Positions 27,509 through 37,181 of a stretch of DNA of 64,000 nucleotides are shown here, piece after piece. The stretch comes from Thermasporomyces sp040195635. Its GTDB lineage: Bacteria > Actinomycetota > Actinomycetes > Propionibacteriales > Actinopolymorphaceae. The stretch spans positions 62,001-126,000 of the forward strand of contig NZ_JBEFTX010000008.1 of assembly GCF_040195635.1 (NCBI RefSeq). The letters run 5' to 3'. Each line of letters opens with the position of its first letter. The stretch's first letter is position 1. The notes under the pieces were generated by a model, which saw nothing but the letters and a program-made list of their open reading frames with translations, did not search any database and was not told where the DNA came from. The translations under genes and the position numbers were made by a program.

Positions 27509-28060
27509 GTGGAGACCACTGACCCGCAGGCCCAGCTTTCGATGCCCTCGACCGTGCCGCCCCCGCCCGCTGGCGACCTGCCTTCGTTGACCCGGCGCCG
27601 GGTCCTGAGTGGTGTCGCCGTCGCCGGAGCCGCAGTCCCGGTGCTCGCCGCCTGCGCCGGTGGCACACAGACCGAGGAGGAGCCGCCCGCCGACGGCGCT
27701 CCCGCGGAGGACCCGCCCGCGGAGGAGGAGCCCTCCGAACAGGAGCCCACCGAGGAGGAGCCGCCCGCCGGGGCCGACGCTCTGGCGAAGACCGCGGACA
27801 TTCCCGTCGGAGGGGGCGTGGTGCTCGCCGACCAGAAGCTCGTGGTGACGCAGCCGGCGGCCGGTGAGTTCAAGGCGTTCAGCGCGTTGTGCACCCACAA
27901 GGGGTGCCCGGTCAAGGACGTGACGGACGGGTCCATCAACTGTCCGTGCCACGGCAGCAAGTTCAGCGCCAGCGACGGCAGTGTCACGAGCGGTCCCGCC
28001 ACCGAGCCGCTGGAGACCAAGGAGGTCACGGTCGACGGCGACTCGATCATGCTCGCCTAG
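27509..28060 (+). CDS. Tat-exported Rieske [2Fe-2S] lipoprotein
   Basis: 183 residues. Twin-arginine signal (LTRRRVLSGVAVAGAA) with lipobox AAC near residue 48, a Pro/Glu-rich spacer of about 45 residues, then a Rieske fold with the two cluster motifs CTHKGC and CPCHGSKF (each one Cys and one His ligand) and the SxxDG-like C-terminal part. It would hold a 2Fe-2S cluster outside the membrane, transferring electrons to an unknown partner. GTG start with GGGAG upstream. Monocistronic; no oxidase or oxygenase partner gene is next to it. Confidence 0.9.
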   Translation: METTDPQAQLSMPSTVPPPPAGDLPSLTRRRVLSGVAVAGAAVPVLAACAGGTQTEEEPPADGAPAEDPPAEEEPSEQEPTEEEPPAGADALAKTADIPVGGGVVLADQKLVVTQPAAGEFKAFSALCTHKGCPVKDVTDGSINCPCHGSKFSASDGSVTSGPATEPLETKEVTVDGDSIMLA

Positions 28061-28142
28061 TTGGTGCCGGTCCCTCACAATCGCGAGGCCGCTCGGGGTC
28101 CCGTCCCGCTCAGAGCCGCTCAGAGCCGCTCTGGGTCCCGTT

Positions 28143-28226
28143 CCGTGATCATGATCGTGATCATGAAGGTTGTCGTGGTCCATAGCCCCGAGAGCCTTCA
28201 TGGTTCCGAACGCCTTCATGATCACG
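28143..28226. repeat. Dispersed GATC-palindrome element, copy C
   Basis: Perfect 27-bp end at 28143-28169, core GGTCCATAGCCCCG, and inverted end CCTTCATGATCACG at 28213-28226. An additional internal CCTTCATGGTTCCG near 28195 is a decayed end. Oriented opposite to copy D. Confidence 0.8.
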
Positions 28227-28304
28227 CAGCGCAGATCGGCCCGTCCGCGCGATGGTCCAGCCCGGAGTGCCAGCCATGTCCTGCGGGGCTGCGCTGGGAT
28301 GGTC

Positions 28305-28444
28305 GCGGGCCTGTGCCGGGATGGCCAAGCGGGCCTGTGCCGGGATGGCCAAGCGGGCCTGTGCCGGGATGGCCAAGCGGGCCTGTGCCGGGACGGCCAA
28401 GCGGGCCTGTGCCGGGACGGCCAAGCGGGCCTGTGCCTGGATGG
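28305..28444. repeat. 24-bp minisatellite, about 5.8 copies
   Basis: Units start at 28305, 28329, 28353, 28377, 28401 and 28425. Each begins GCGGGCCTGTGCC and ends GGCCAA. The only differences are GGGAT versus GGGAC in units 4 and 5 and a CTGGAT in the last partial unit. Near-identity implies recent expansion by slippage or unequal exchange. Confidence 0.9.
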
Positions 28445-28573
28445 ACCGCACGCACAAAGGCCTGTACGCCCAGCCCGCCTGCTTCAGGAATGACCCGAGC
28501 GGGTCCAGGCCGTGAAGGCTGGCAGGTGGCTCTGCAACCGACACCGCCAGCCGCCTCCTACACACCTTCGGAC

Positions 28574-28660
28574 GTTCATGATCATGAAGGGAAACCGGAC
28601 CATGAAAACCAACGGGGCCATAACCCCCCGGAACCTTCATGATCACGATCATGATCACGG
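28574..28660. repeat. Dispersed GATC-palindrome element, copy D
   Basis: Left end GTTCATGATCATGAAGG at 28574-28590, core ACGGGGCCATAACC, perfect 27-bp right end at 28634-28660. It ends 46 bp before the uvrC start, so the uvrC promoter must lie inside or just after it, or transcription starts further upstream. Confidence 0.8.
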
Positions 28661-28705
28661 GGTGGTGCCGATCAGGTGGGGGTAGGGGCGTCTACGCTCG
28701 GACAA

Positions 28706-30862
28706 GTGGCAGATCCCGCGACCTATCGACCGGCTCCCGGCTCCGTTCCCGACGCGCCCGGCGTCTATCGCTTTTCCGACAGCCGGGGGCGAGTCGTCTA
28801 TGTCGGCAAGGCCAAGAGCCTGCGTGCCCGGCTCGGTTCGTACTTCCAGGATCTCGCCGCTCTCCACCCGCGCACCCAGGCGATGGTGCAGACCGCGGCC
28901 AAGGTCGAGTGGACGGTCGTCAACACCGAGGTCGAGGCACTCCAGCTGGAGTACGCCTGGATCAAGGAGTTCGACCCGCGGTTCAACGTCAAGTACCGCG
29001 ACGACAAGAGCTATCCGTGGCTGGCGGTGACGCTCGACGAGGAGTTCCCGCGGCTACAGGTCATGCGCGGTGCGAAGCGCAAGGGCGTCCGCTACTTCGG
29101 CCCCTACGCCCACGCCTGGGCGATCCGCGAGACGCTCGACCTCCTGCTGCGGGTGTTCCCGGCCCGTACGTGTTCCAAGGGCGTCTTCAAGCGCGCCCAC
29201 CAGATCGGCCGGCCGTGCCTGCTCGGCTACATCGGCAAGTGTTCGGCGCCGTGCGTGGGCCGGGTCAGCGCGGAGGAGCACCGGCGGATCGTCGAGGATT
29301 TCTGCGACTTCATGGCCGGCCACTACGTGCCCTATCTCAAGCGGGTCGAACGCGAGATGAAGCAGGCGTCGGACGAGTTGGAGTTCGAGCGTGCGGCCCG
29401 GCTCCGCGATGACCTCAAGGCTTTGGAACGCGCGCTGGAGAAGAACGCCGTCGTCCTGCCCGACGGGACCGACGCCGACGTGATCGCGCTCTCGGAAGAC
29501 CAGCTCGAGGTCGCGGTGCAGGTCTTCCACGTCCGCGGGGGACGGATCCGCGGGCAGCGCGGCTGGGTCGCTGACAAGACCGACGACGCCGGCACCGGCG
29601 AGCTCGTCGAACGCCTGCTCACCCAGCTCTACGGCTCCGAGTCGGCCGACGGCGTGCCCCGCGAGGTTCTCGTACCCGCCGTACCCGAGGACGTCGACGC
29701 GCTCACCACCTGGCTCACCGAACGCCGGCACGCACGGGTCGACCTGCGCGTACCCCAGCGCGGCGACAAGAAGGCGCTGCTCGAGACCGTCGCCCGCAAC
29801 GCCCACCAGGCACTGGGTCTCCACAAGACCAAGCGGGCAAGCGACCTCACCACCAGGAGCAAGGCGCTGGAGGAGATCCAGGAAGCGCTGGGCATGGAGG
29901 AGGCGCCCCTGCGCATCGAGTGCTACGACGTCTCCAACCTGCAGGGGGCCGACGTCGTGGCGTCGATGGTGGTCTTCGAGGACGGGCTTGCCCGCAAGAG
30001 CGACTACCGCCGGTTCACCATCAGGAGCAGGGGCAAGGTGATGGGCGGAGGAGACGCCGAAGGCGACGGTCCACGCGGATCCAACGACGTCGCATCCATC
30101 CACGAGGTCATCACGCGCCGGTTCCAGCGTTATCTCGACGAGCGTTCCGAGACCGGAGAGGTCGGGGAGAACGGCCACGACGACGAGGGTCCGGCCGCTG
30201 TCGATCCCGCGACCGGTCGGCGACGCAAGTTCGCGTACGCCCCTGGCCTGGTGGTCGTCGACGGCGGACCGCCCCAGGTCGCGGCGGCCCATCGCGCGCT
30301 CGACGAGCTCGGCATCGACGACGTGCCCGTCTGCGGGCTGGCCAAGCGGCTCGAGGAGGTGTGGCTGCCCCGCCAGGAGGATCCGGTCATCATGCCGCGT
30401 ACGAGCGAGGGCCTGTATCTCCTCCAGCGCGTCCGCGACGAGGCGCACCGGTTCGCCATCACGTTCCACCGGCAGAAGCGGTCGAAGTCGATGGTCGAGA
30501 GCCTGCTCGACGACGTTGCCGGACTGGGTGAGACCCGGCGCAAGGCGCTGATGCGCAAGTTCGGTTCGTTGAAGCGCCTGCGCGCGGCGACCGCGGAGGA
30601 GATCGCGGAGGTCCCCGGCATCGGGGCTCGCACGGCGGCGGCCGTCGTGGCAGCGCTGAGAGACGAAGGCGCGGCCACTGGCCGGCCGGCGATCAACACC
30701 GCGACGGGAGAGATCCTCGACGAGGCGGACCCGCCGGCCGTGACCGACACGGCCGAGCTGCCCGACCAGCCGGACCCCTCGGCCAGTTCGGGAGACAATG
30801 ACGCCATGACGGCGCACGAGGATCACCGGCAGGGAGTTGGCCATGGCGACACGTCCACCTGA
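28706..30862 (+). CDS. uvrC: Excinuclease ABC subunit C
   Basis: About 718 residues from GTG at 28706. UvrC makes the two incisions of nucleotide excision repair. Domains: GIY-YIG nuclease (GVYRFSDSRGRVVYVGKAKSL, about 17-95), cysteine-containing region (RPCLLGYIGKCSAPCVG), UVR motif that binds UvrB (about 210-245), RNase H-like endonuclease (IECYDVSNLQG near 405, LVVVDGGPPQV) and tandem helix-hairpin-helix at 600-655 (VPGIGARTAAAVV). A variable acidic tail follows. The 3' end runs past the rapZ start by 20 bases, so translation is coupled. A GTG at 28676 is a less likely start. Confidence 0.97.
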   Translation: MADPATYRPAPGSVPDAPGVYRFSDSRGRVVYVGKAKSLRARLGSYFQDLAALHPRTQAMVQTAAKVEWTVVNTEVEALQLEYAWIKEFDPRFNVKYRDDKSYPWLAVTLDEEFPRLQVMRGAKRKGVRYFGPYAHAWAIRETLDLLLRVFPARTCSKGVFKRAHQIGRPCLLGYIGKCSAPCVGRVSAEEHRRIVEDFCDFMAGHYVPYLKRVEREMKQASDELEFERAARLRDDLKALERALEKNAVVLPDGTDADVIALSEDQLEVAVQVFHVRGGRIRGQRGWVADKTDDAGTGELVERLLTQLYGSESADGVPREVLVPAVPEDVDALTTWLTERRHARVDLRVPQRGDKKALLETVARNAHQALGLHKTKRASDLTTRSKALEEIQEALGMEEAPLRIECYDVSNLQGADVVASMVVFEDGLARKSDYRRFTIRSRGKVMGGGDAEGDGPRGSNDVASIHEVITRRFQRYLDERSETGEVGENGHDDEGPAAVDPATGRRRKFAYAPGLVVVDGGPPQVAAAHRALDELGIDDVPVCGLAKRLEEVWLPRQEDPVIMPRTSEGLYLLQRVRDEAHRFAITFHRQKRSKSMVESLLDDVAGLGETRRKALMRKFGSLKRLRAATAEEIAEVPGIGARTAAAVVAALRDEGAATGRPAINTATGEILDEADPPAVTDTAELPDQPDPSASSGDNDAMTAHEDHRQGVGHGDTST

Positions 30863-31715
30863 GCTCGTCCTCGTGTCCGGCATGTCCGGAGCGGGTCGCA
30901 GTTCGGCCGCCGACGTGCTGGAGGACCTGGGGTGGTTCGTCATCGACAACCTTCCGCCCGAGCTCCTGCCGACCATCGTGAAGCTCGTCGCCGACGGCGA
31001 GCGATCGGTCGCCAAGATCGCCGTGGTGGTCGACGTCCGGTCCGGATCCTTCTTCGCGGCTCTGCAGGGATCGCTCGAGGCGCTGCGCGCCCGTGGCCTC
31101 CGCCCGATGCTGCTGTTCCTGGAGGCCGCCGACGAAGTGCTCGTCCGCCGGTACGAAAGCGTCCGGCGACCGCACCCGCTCCAGGGCGAGGAGGGTCGGG
31201 TCCTCGACGGGATCGCCCGCGAACGGGTCGCCCTCCGGGAGCTTCGCGCCGACGCCGACCTGGTGATCGACACGTCCAGCCTCAACGTCCACCAGCTCAC
31301 GGCGAAGATCGTGAACGCGTTCGGCGGCGCCGACGACCAGGCGTTGCAGGCGACGATCATGTCGTTCGGCTACAAGTACGGCATCCCCGTCGACGCCGAC
31401 CACGTGGTCGACTGCCGCTTCCTGCCGAACCCCTACTGGGACCCGGAGCTGCGGGGGCAGAGCGGCCTGGACTCCGATGTTCGTGAGTACGTCCTCAAAC
31501 AGGACGACGCGCTTCCGTTCCTCGACCACTATGAAAATCTGATGAGCCTGTTGGCACGCGGCTATCTGCGAGAGGGCAAACGGTTCGTGACGATCGCGGT
31601 CGGCTGCACCGGAGGCAAGCACCGGAGCGTGGCCATGGCGGAGGAGCTCGGTGCGCGGCTTCGAACGCACGGCATCGGCAACCTCGTCCTGCATCGGGAC
31701 CTGGGGCGGGAATGA
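30843..31715 (+). CDS. rapZ: RNase adapter/nucleotide-binding protein RapZ (YvcJ)
   Basis: 290 residues. N-terminal P-loop GMSGAGRSSA (residues 13-22; Arg replaces the usual Lys, as is common in actinobacterial members), DLGWFVIDNLPPELLP, and the C-terminal RapZ domain with GCTGGKHRSVAMAEEL. In E. coli RapZ delivers small RNAs to RNase E; in Gram-positives the role is less clear. ATG at 30843 has GGGAG six bases upstream; TTG at 30837 is an alternative. Part of the conserved uvrC-rapZ-yvcK-whiA row. Confidence 0.96.
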   Translation: MATRPPELVLVSGMSGAGRSSAADVLEDLGWFVIDNLPPELLPTIVKLVADGERSVAKIAVVVDVRSGSFFAALQGSLEALRARGLRPMLLFLEAADEVLVRRYESVRRPHPLQGEEGRVLDGIARERVALRELRADADLVIDTSSLNVHQLTAKIVNAFGGADDQALQATIMSFGYKYGIPVDADHVVDCRFLPNPYWDPELRGQSGLDSDVREYVLKQDDALPFLDHYENLMSLLARGYLREGKRFVTIAVGCTGGKHRSVAMAEELGARLRTHGIGNLVLHRDLGRE

Positions 31716-31770
31716 GCGCGTCGATGTCCCGGACGAGCGACTCGTCCTCCCGGACGAGGCGGTTCGCCAC

Positions 31771-32724
31771 ATGAGCGGCGGACAGGCCGACCCGCGCATC
31801 GTCGCCCTCGGCGGCGGGCACGGGCTCGCGGCGTCGCTCTCGGCCCTGCGGCAGGTCACCGAGCACCTCACCGCGGTCGTGACGGTGGCCGACGACGGCG
31901 GTTCGTCGGGCCGGCTGCGCAAGGAGTTCGGCGTCCTGCCTCCTGGCGACCTCCGGCAGGCGCTCGCCGCACTGTGCGGCGACGACGAGTGGGGACGGAC
32001 GTGGGCCGAGGTGCTGCAGCACCGGTTCGCCAGTGACGGTCAGCTCGCCGGCCATGCGGTCGGAAACCTGCTCATCGTGGCGGTATGGGAGCGGCTGGGC
32101 AAACACGTGGACGGACTCGACTGGGTGGCGAGGCTGCTCGGTGCGCGCGGACGCGTGTTGCCCATGAGTGCGGTACCCCTCGAGATCACCGCACAGGTAC
32201 AGGGACTCGACCCTCTCGATCCCGATGCCGTACGCACGCTGCGCGGCCAGTCGGAGGTCGCGGCGACGGCCGGGCGGGTTCTCAGCGTCGCGCTCGAACC
32301 CGCCGATCCGCCGGCATGTCCGGAGGCGATCGACGCCGTAGGGGCCGCCGACGCGATCGTGCTCGGGCCAGGTTCGTGGTTCACCAGCGTGCTGGTGCAC
32401 CTCATGGTTCCCGAGCTCCGAAGGGCGCTGCACCAGACTGCGGCGCGGCGGATCCTCACCCTCAATCTCGCACCGCAGGCAGGCGAGACAAGGGACTATT
32501 CGCCGGAGCAGCACCTCGAGGTGTTGGCCGCGCACGCTCCCGACCTCCGCATCGACGTCGTGCTCGCCGACGACGCGTCCGTCGCGGACCAGTCGGCACT
32601 GGCGAAGGCGGCGGCAACCCTGGGTGCGGAGTTGGTGGTCGCCGACGTGGCGCGCGGCGATGGTTCACACCGACACGACCCTGAACGCCTCGCCCGCGTC
32701 TATGGCAAGGTTCTCGTCGGCTGA
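31771..32724 (+). CDS. yvcK: Gluconeogenesis factor YvcK (CofD-like)
   Basis: 317 residues. Fold of the CofD/YvcK family with the nucleotide-sugar binding motifs IVALGGGHGLAASLSAL, VTVADDGGSSGRLRKEFG and PPGDLRQALAAL at the N-terminus, and ADAIVLGPGSWFTSVLVHL in the middle. YvcK proteins bind UDP-sugars and influence cell-wall precursor flow and growth on gluconeogenic carbon. ATG at 31771 is chosen because the Gly-rich motif begins ten residues later; the frame is open further up into rapZ. Co-transcribed with rapZ and probably whiA. Confidence 0.94.
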   Translation: MSGGQADPRIVALGGGHGLAASLSALRQVTEHLTAVVTVADDGGSSGRLRKEFGVLPPGDLRQALAALCGDDEWGRTWAEVLQHRFASDGQLAGHAVGNLLIVAVWERLGKHVDGLDWVARLLGARGRVLPMSAVPLEITAQVQGLDPLDPDAVRTLRGQSEVAATAGRVLSVALEPADPPACPEAIDAVGAADAIVLGPGSWFTSVLVHLMVPELRRALHQTAARRILTLNLAPQAGETRDYSPEQHLEVLAAHAPDLRIDVVLADDASVADQSALAKAAATLGAELVVADVARGDGSHRHDPERLARVYGKVLVG

Positions 32725-32850
32725 GTGTGGGCCGTTCGTATCTTGCGATCGTGTCATCCGGTCACTCTGCGTGGCTAGAACCATGGCGAGAATTCCCTCC
32801 GGCTTGACCCATTCGCCCACAGATTTCGTCATGCGTGGCAGGATCGGGCC

Positions 32851-33831
32851 ATGGCGATGACGTCTCAGGTCAAGGCAGAGCTCACGAGCACAACGGTGAC
32901 GAAACCCTGCTGTCGCAAGGCGGAGGTCTCCTCGACGCTTCGGTTCGCGGGCGGACTGCACATCGTCAGCGGGCGGATCGTCATCGAGGCAGAGCTGGAT
33001 ACCGGCGCGTGTGCGCGGCGACTACGCAGGGAGATCGCGGAGGTCTTCGGGCACGCGAGCGACGTCCTGGTCCTGGCACCCGGCGGACTCCGCAAGAGCA
33101 ACCGCTTCGTCGTCCGCGTCGTCAAGGACGGCGAGGCGCTGGCGCGCCAGACGGGGCTCCTCGACGGGCGTGGCCGGCCCGTCCGCGGCCTTCCGCCGCA
33201 GGTGGTCAACGGGTCCACGTGCGACGCGGTGGCGGCCTGGCGGGGGGCGTTCCTGGCACACGGTTCGTTGACGGAGCCGGGTCGGTCGGCCTCGCTCGAG
33301 GTGACCTGCCCCGGTCCCGAGGCGGCGTTGGCGCTCGTGGGTGCGGCCCGCCGGATCGGGATCGTCGCGAAGGCCCGTGAAGTACGCGGAGTCGACCGGA
33401 TCGTCATCCGCGACGGCGACGCGATCGGTGCGCTGCTCACCCGGCTCGGCGCCCACGAGAGCCTGATGGCATGGGAGGAACGCCGCATGCGGCGCGAGGT
33501 GCGGGCGACCGCCAACCGGCTCGCCAACTTCGACGACGCCAACCTGCGACGCTCCGCACGCGCTGCGGTCGCGGCTGGCGCACGGGTCGAGCGTGCCCTG
33601 GAGATCCTCGGCGACGACGTTCCCGACCACCTGCGACTGGCGGGGAAGCTCCGCGTGGAGAACACCCAGGCGAGCCTCGAGGAGCTGGGGCAGCTGCACG
33701 AGCCGCCGCTGACGAAGGACGCGATCGCGGGCCGGATCAGGCGGCTCCTGGCCATGGCCGACAAACGGGCCACCGACCTGGGCGTCGCGGGCACCGAGGC
33801 CAACCTCACCCCGGAAATGCTGAGCACCTGA
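32851..33831 (+). CDS. whiA: Sporulation/cell-division regulator WhiA
   Basis: 326 residues. N-terminal LAGLIDADG-like domain (MTSQVKAELTSTTVTKPCCR, ASSTLRFAGGLH type) joined to a C-terminal helix-turn-helix (RLRVENTQASLEELGQLHEP, PLTKDAIAGRIRRLLAMAD). WhiA controls the switch to sporulation septation with WhiB in Streptomyces and is found in almost all Gram-positives. It follows yvcK by 126 bases. Three hairpins lie downstream, separating it from gap. Confidence 0.96.
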   Translation: MAMTSQVKAELTSTTVTKPCCRKAEVSSTLRFAGGLHIVSGRIVIEAELDTGACARRLRREIAEVFGHASDVLVLAPGGLRKSNRFVVRVVKDGEALARQTGLLDGRGRPVRGLPPQVVNGSTCDAVAAWRGAFLAHGSLTEPGRSASLEVTCPGPEAALALVGAARRIGIVAKAREVRGVDRIVIRDGDAIGALLTRLGAHESLMAWEERRMRREVRATANRLANFDDANLRRSARAAVAAGARVERALEILGDDVPDHLRLAGKLRVENTQASLEELGQLHEPPLTKDAIAGRIRRLLAMADKRATDLGVAGTEANLTPEMLST

Positions 33832-33844
33832 CGTCGGCCCGGCA

Positions 33845-33868
33845 CCCCGGCCCCCGACCCCGCCGGGG
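33845..33868 (+). terminator. Hairpin after whiA
   Basis: CCCCGGC at 33845 pairs with GCCGGGG at 33862 around a 10-base loop. GC-rich stem 14 bases after the whiA stop, no U-run, as common for actinobacterial terminators. Confidence 0.5.
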
Positions 33869-33873
33869 AATGA

Positions 33874-33887
33874 TCACGCATGCGTGA
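33874..33887. repeat. 14-bp perfect palindrome
   Basis: TCACGCATGCGTGA, fully self-complementary, lying between two hairpins. Could be a regulator site for gap or a symmetric leftover of the termination region. Confidence 0.45.
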
Positions 33888-33889
33888 CC

Positions 33890-33933
33890 ACTCCCCACGA
33901 TGCACGGTTAATTCGGCGTGCATCGTGGGGAGT
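33890..33933. terminator. Strong 17-bp stem-loop between whiA and gap
   Basis: ACTCCCCACGATGCACG (33890-33906) and its perfect complement (33917-33933) enclose the loop GTTAATTCGG. It is the longest perfect stem noticed in the window. It may be a bidirectional terminator, a transcript-stability hairpin, or an attenuator-like element in the gap leader; no U-run follows on the plus strand. Confidence 0.6.
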
Positions 33934-34112
33934 TACCGTGTGAGGTACGCGGTCTGAGGCCGGCTCACGACGCTCGCCAGCCGACCGATAGTCTCCGTTT
34001 TGAGCCGTGCCGTACGCGCACAATGCAGAGGGGGAGCGGCGTCGGGCAACGAGGCCAGCCGCACACAACGAGCACTGAAGATCGGCAACGACCCCATGCG
34101 AGGGAGTGTCCT

Positions 34113-35135
<1,023 letters not shown>

Positions 35136-35146
35136 GTTCGGGCCCA

Positions 35147-36364
35147 GTGAGTTCGGGCCCTGCGACCGAGGGGTCTCGGCTGCGTACGATCGACGATCTG
35201 GGAGATCTGCGCGGCAAGCGCGTCCTCGTCCGTTCCGACCTCAACGTCCCGCTGGACGGCGAGAGGATCACCGACGACGGACGGATCAGGGCCAGTGTCC
35301 CGACGATCCGCGCGCTCGCCGACAAGGGTGCGCGGGTCGCCGTGGCAGCTCACCTGGGACGCCCGAAGGGCAAGCCGGACCCGCAGTACTCGCTGGCGCC
35401 GGCGGCTCGGCGGCTCGGAGAACTGCTCGACAGGCCGGTGGCGTTCGCCTCCGACACGGTGGGCGAGAGTGCGCACGCCACCGTTGATGGGCTGGCTGAC
35501 GGCGGTGTCGCCGTCCTGGAGAACGTCCGCTTCGATCCGCGCGAGACCAGCAAGGACGACGCGGAGCGTGGTGCGTTCGCCGGCGAGCTGGCCGCACTTG
35601 CCGATGCGTACGTATCGGACGGTTTCGGAGCGGTGCACCGCAAGCACGCGAGCGTCTACGACGTGGCGAAGCGACTTCCCCACGCGGCCGGCGGGCTCGT
35701 GCTCGCCGAGGTCGAGGTCCTGCGCAGGCTCACCGTCGACCCGGACCGGCCTTACGCGGTCGTCCTCGGCGGCGCGAAGGTCTCGGACAAGCTCGGCGTC
35801 ATCGACAACCTCCTCGACCAGGCCGACCTGCTGCTCATCGGCGGTGGAATGGTGTTCACCTTCCTTGCCGCGCAGGGGCATGAGATCGGCCGGAGCCTGC
35901 TCGAGGAAGACCAGATCGAGACTGTCAAGCGCTACTTGACACAGGCGGGCGACCGGATCGTCCTGCCGGTCGACATCGTGGCGGCGACCGCGGTCAGTGA
36001 CACGGCCGAGCACTCCGTCGTCGCCGTCGACGCGATTCCCAAGGACCGGATGGGCCTCGACATCGGCCCGGCGTCGGCGAAGCTGTTCGCTGACAAGCTT
36101 CGCGGCGCCCACACGGTGTTCTGGAACGGTCCGATGGGTGTCGCCGAGATCGAGGCTTTCGCGAACGGGACGCGGGCGGTGGCCGAAGCGCTCACCACGA
36201 TCGACGGACTGTCGGTGGTCGGCGGCGGCGACTCGGCGGCGGCGGTGCGCGCGCTCGGCTTCGCCGAAGACGCGTTCGGGCACATCTCGACCGGCGGCGG
36301 AGCGAGCCTGGAATACCTTGAGGGCAAGACCCTTCCGGGACTTGCCGTGCTGGAGGACGAGTGA
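35147..36364 (+). CDS. pgk: Phosphoglycerate kinase
   Basis: About 405 residues. N-terminal RVLVRSDLNVPLD, AAHLGRPKG and VLENVRFDPRE motifs, ATP-binding VLGGAKVSDKLGVIDNLL, and C-terminal VGGGDSAAAVRALG with GHISTGGGASLEYLEG. Start is taken as GTG at 35147; TTG at 35132, overlapping the gap stop (TTGA), is possible because GAGTTCGGGCCC is directly repeated there. The stop overlaps the tpiA GTG (GTGA). Confidence 0.96.
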   Translation: MSSGPATEGSRLRTIDDLGDLRGKRVLVRSDLNVPLDGERITDDGRIRASVPTIRALADKGARVAVAAHLGRPKGKPDPQYSLAPAARRLGELLDRPVAFASDTVGESAHATVDGLADGGVAVLENVRFDPRETSKDDAERGAFAGELAALADAYVSDGFGAVHRKHASVYDVAKRLPHAAGGLVLAEVEVLRRLTVDPDRPYAVVLGGAKVSDKLGVIDNLLDQADLLLIGGGMVFTFLAAQGHEIGRSLLEEDQIETVKRYLTQAGDRIVLPVDIVAATAVSDTAEHSVVAVDAIPKDRMGLDIGPASAKLFADKLRGAHTVFWNGPMGVAEIEAFANGTRAVAEALTTIDGLSVVGGGDSAAAVRALGFAEDAFGHISTGGGASLEYLEGKTLPGLAVLEDE

Positions 36365-37173
36365 CGAAGCAGTCGGGTGACGGCCGTACGGTGTTGATGG
36401 CCGGCAACTGGAAGATGAACCTCGACCATCGCGAGGCCGTCCACCTGGTCCAGAAGCTGACCTGGATCCTGCAGGACAAGAAGCACGACTTCGCCGCCGT
36501 CGAGGTGGTGGTGCATCCGCCGTTCACCGACATCCGCTCGGTACAGACACTGGTCGACGGCGACCGGCTCCACCTGCAGTACGGCGGGCAGGATCTCAGC
36601 CAACACGACGGCGGCGCCTACACAGGTGACATCTCCGGGGCCATGCTCGCCAAGCTGGGCTGCACCTACGTCATCGTGGGACACTCCGAACGCCGTCAGC
36701 ACCACCACGAGGACGACGCGCTCGTCAATGCCAAGGTGCACGCCGCGCTTCGGCACGGCCTGCGCCCGATCCTGTGTGTGGGTGAGGGTCTGGACGTACG
36801 CAAGGAGGGCAGACAGGTCGAGCACACCGTCGACCAGGTGCAAGCCGCCCTTGACGGCGTGAAACCCGACCAGGCGGGCGAGATCGTCATCGCGTACGAA
36901 CCGATCTGGGCGATCGGCACCGGCGAGGTCGCGACGCCGGACGACGCGCAGGAGGTGTGCGCGGCGATCCGTGAGGTGGTGGGACTGCGTTACGACGCCG
37001 CGGTCGCGGGCGGCATGCGGGTGCTCTACGGCGGCTCGGTGAAGGCGGCCAACGTCGCCGGCATCATGGAGCAACCCGACGTTGACGGCTGCCTCGTCGG
37101 CGGTGCCAGCCTCGACCCGGAGGAGTTCGGGGCGATCTGCCGCTACCACGACATGCCGGTGCTCCCCACCTGA
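36361..37173 (+). CDS. tpiA: Triosephosphate isomerase
   Basis: 270 residues. Catalytic residues visible: Lys in AGNWKMN near 18, His in VGHSERR near 107, Glu in YEPIWAIGTG near 180; phosphate-binding LYGGSVKAAN near 222. GTG start overlapping pgk. In most actinobacteria secG follows next; here a RibD-like gene follows after eight bases. Confidence 0.97.
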   Translation: MTKQSGDGRTVLMAGNWKMNLDHREAVHLVQKLTWILQDKKHDFAAVEVVVHPPFTDIRSVQTLVDGDRLHLQYGGQDLSQHDGGAYTGDISGAMLAKLGCTYVIVGHSERRQHHHEDDALVNAKVHAALRHGLRPILCVGEGLDVRKEGRQVEHTVDQVQAALDGVKPDQAGEIVIAYEPIWAIGTGEVATPDDAQEVCAAIREVVGLRYDAAVAGGMRVLYGGSVKAANVAGIMEQPDVDGCLVGGASLDPEEFGAICRYHDMPVLPT

Positions 37174-37181
37174 GCGCTGCC

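Larger units (their letters stand above)
28061..28705. other. Repeat-rich intergenic region upstream of uvrC
   Basis: 645 bp without a believable gene. It contains palindromic element C (28143-28226), a 24-bp minisatellite (28305-28444), unique sequence and palindromic element D (28574-28660) in opposite orientation to C. Several frames stay open because the minisatellite unit is a multiple of three, but the products are simple eight-residue repeats with no domain. Confidence 0.75.

Noticed and set aside
28305..28444. Tandem repeat considered as a CRISPR array
   Set aside because: Units are contiguous without unique spacers and no cas genes are nearby.
28161..28658. Frames encoding eight-residue repeat proteins over the minisatellite on both strands
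   Set aside because: They exist only because the 24-bp unit is a multiple of three; no start signal, no domain, and they run through the palindromic elements.
29054..31360. A 768-codon open frame on the minus strand opposite uvrC and rapZ
   Set aside because: It is the shadow of highly GC-biased coding sequence; the product has no recognisable domain and the plus strand holds well-known genes.
33918..34112. N-terminal extension of the gap frame
   Set aside because: It spans the hairpin and promoter region; the strong ribosome binding site and the Rossmann motif support GTG at 34113.
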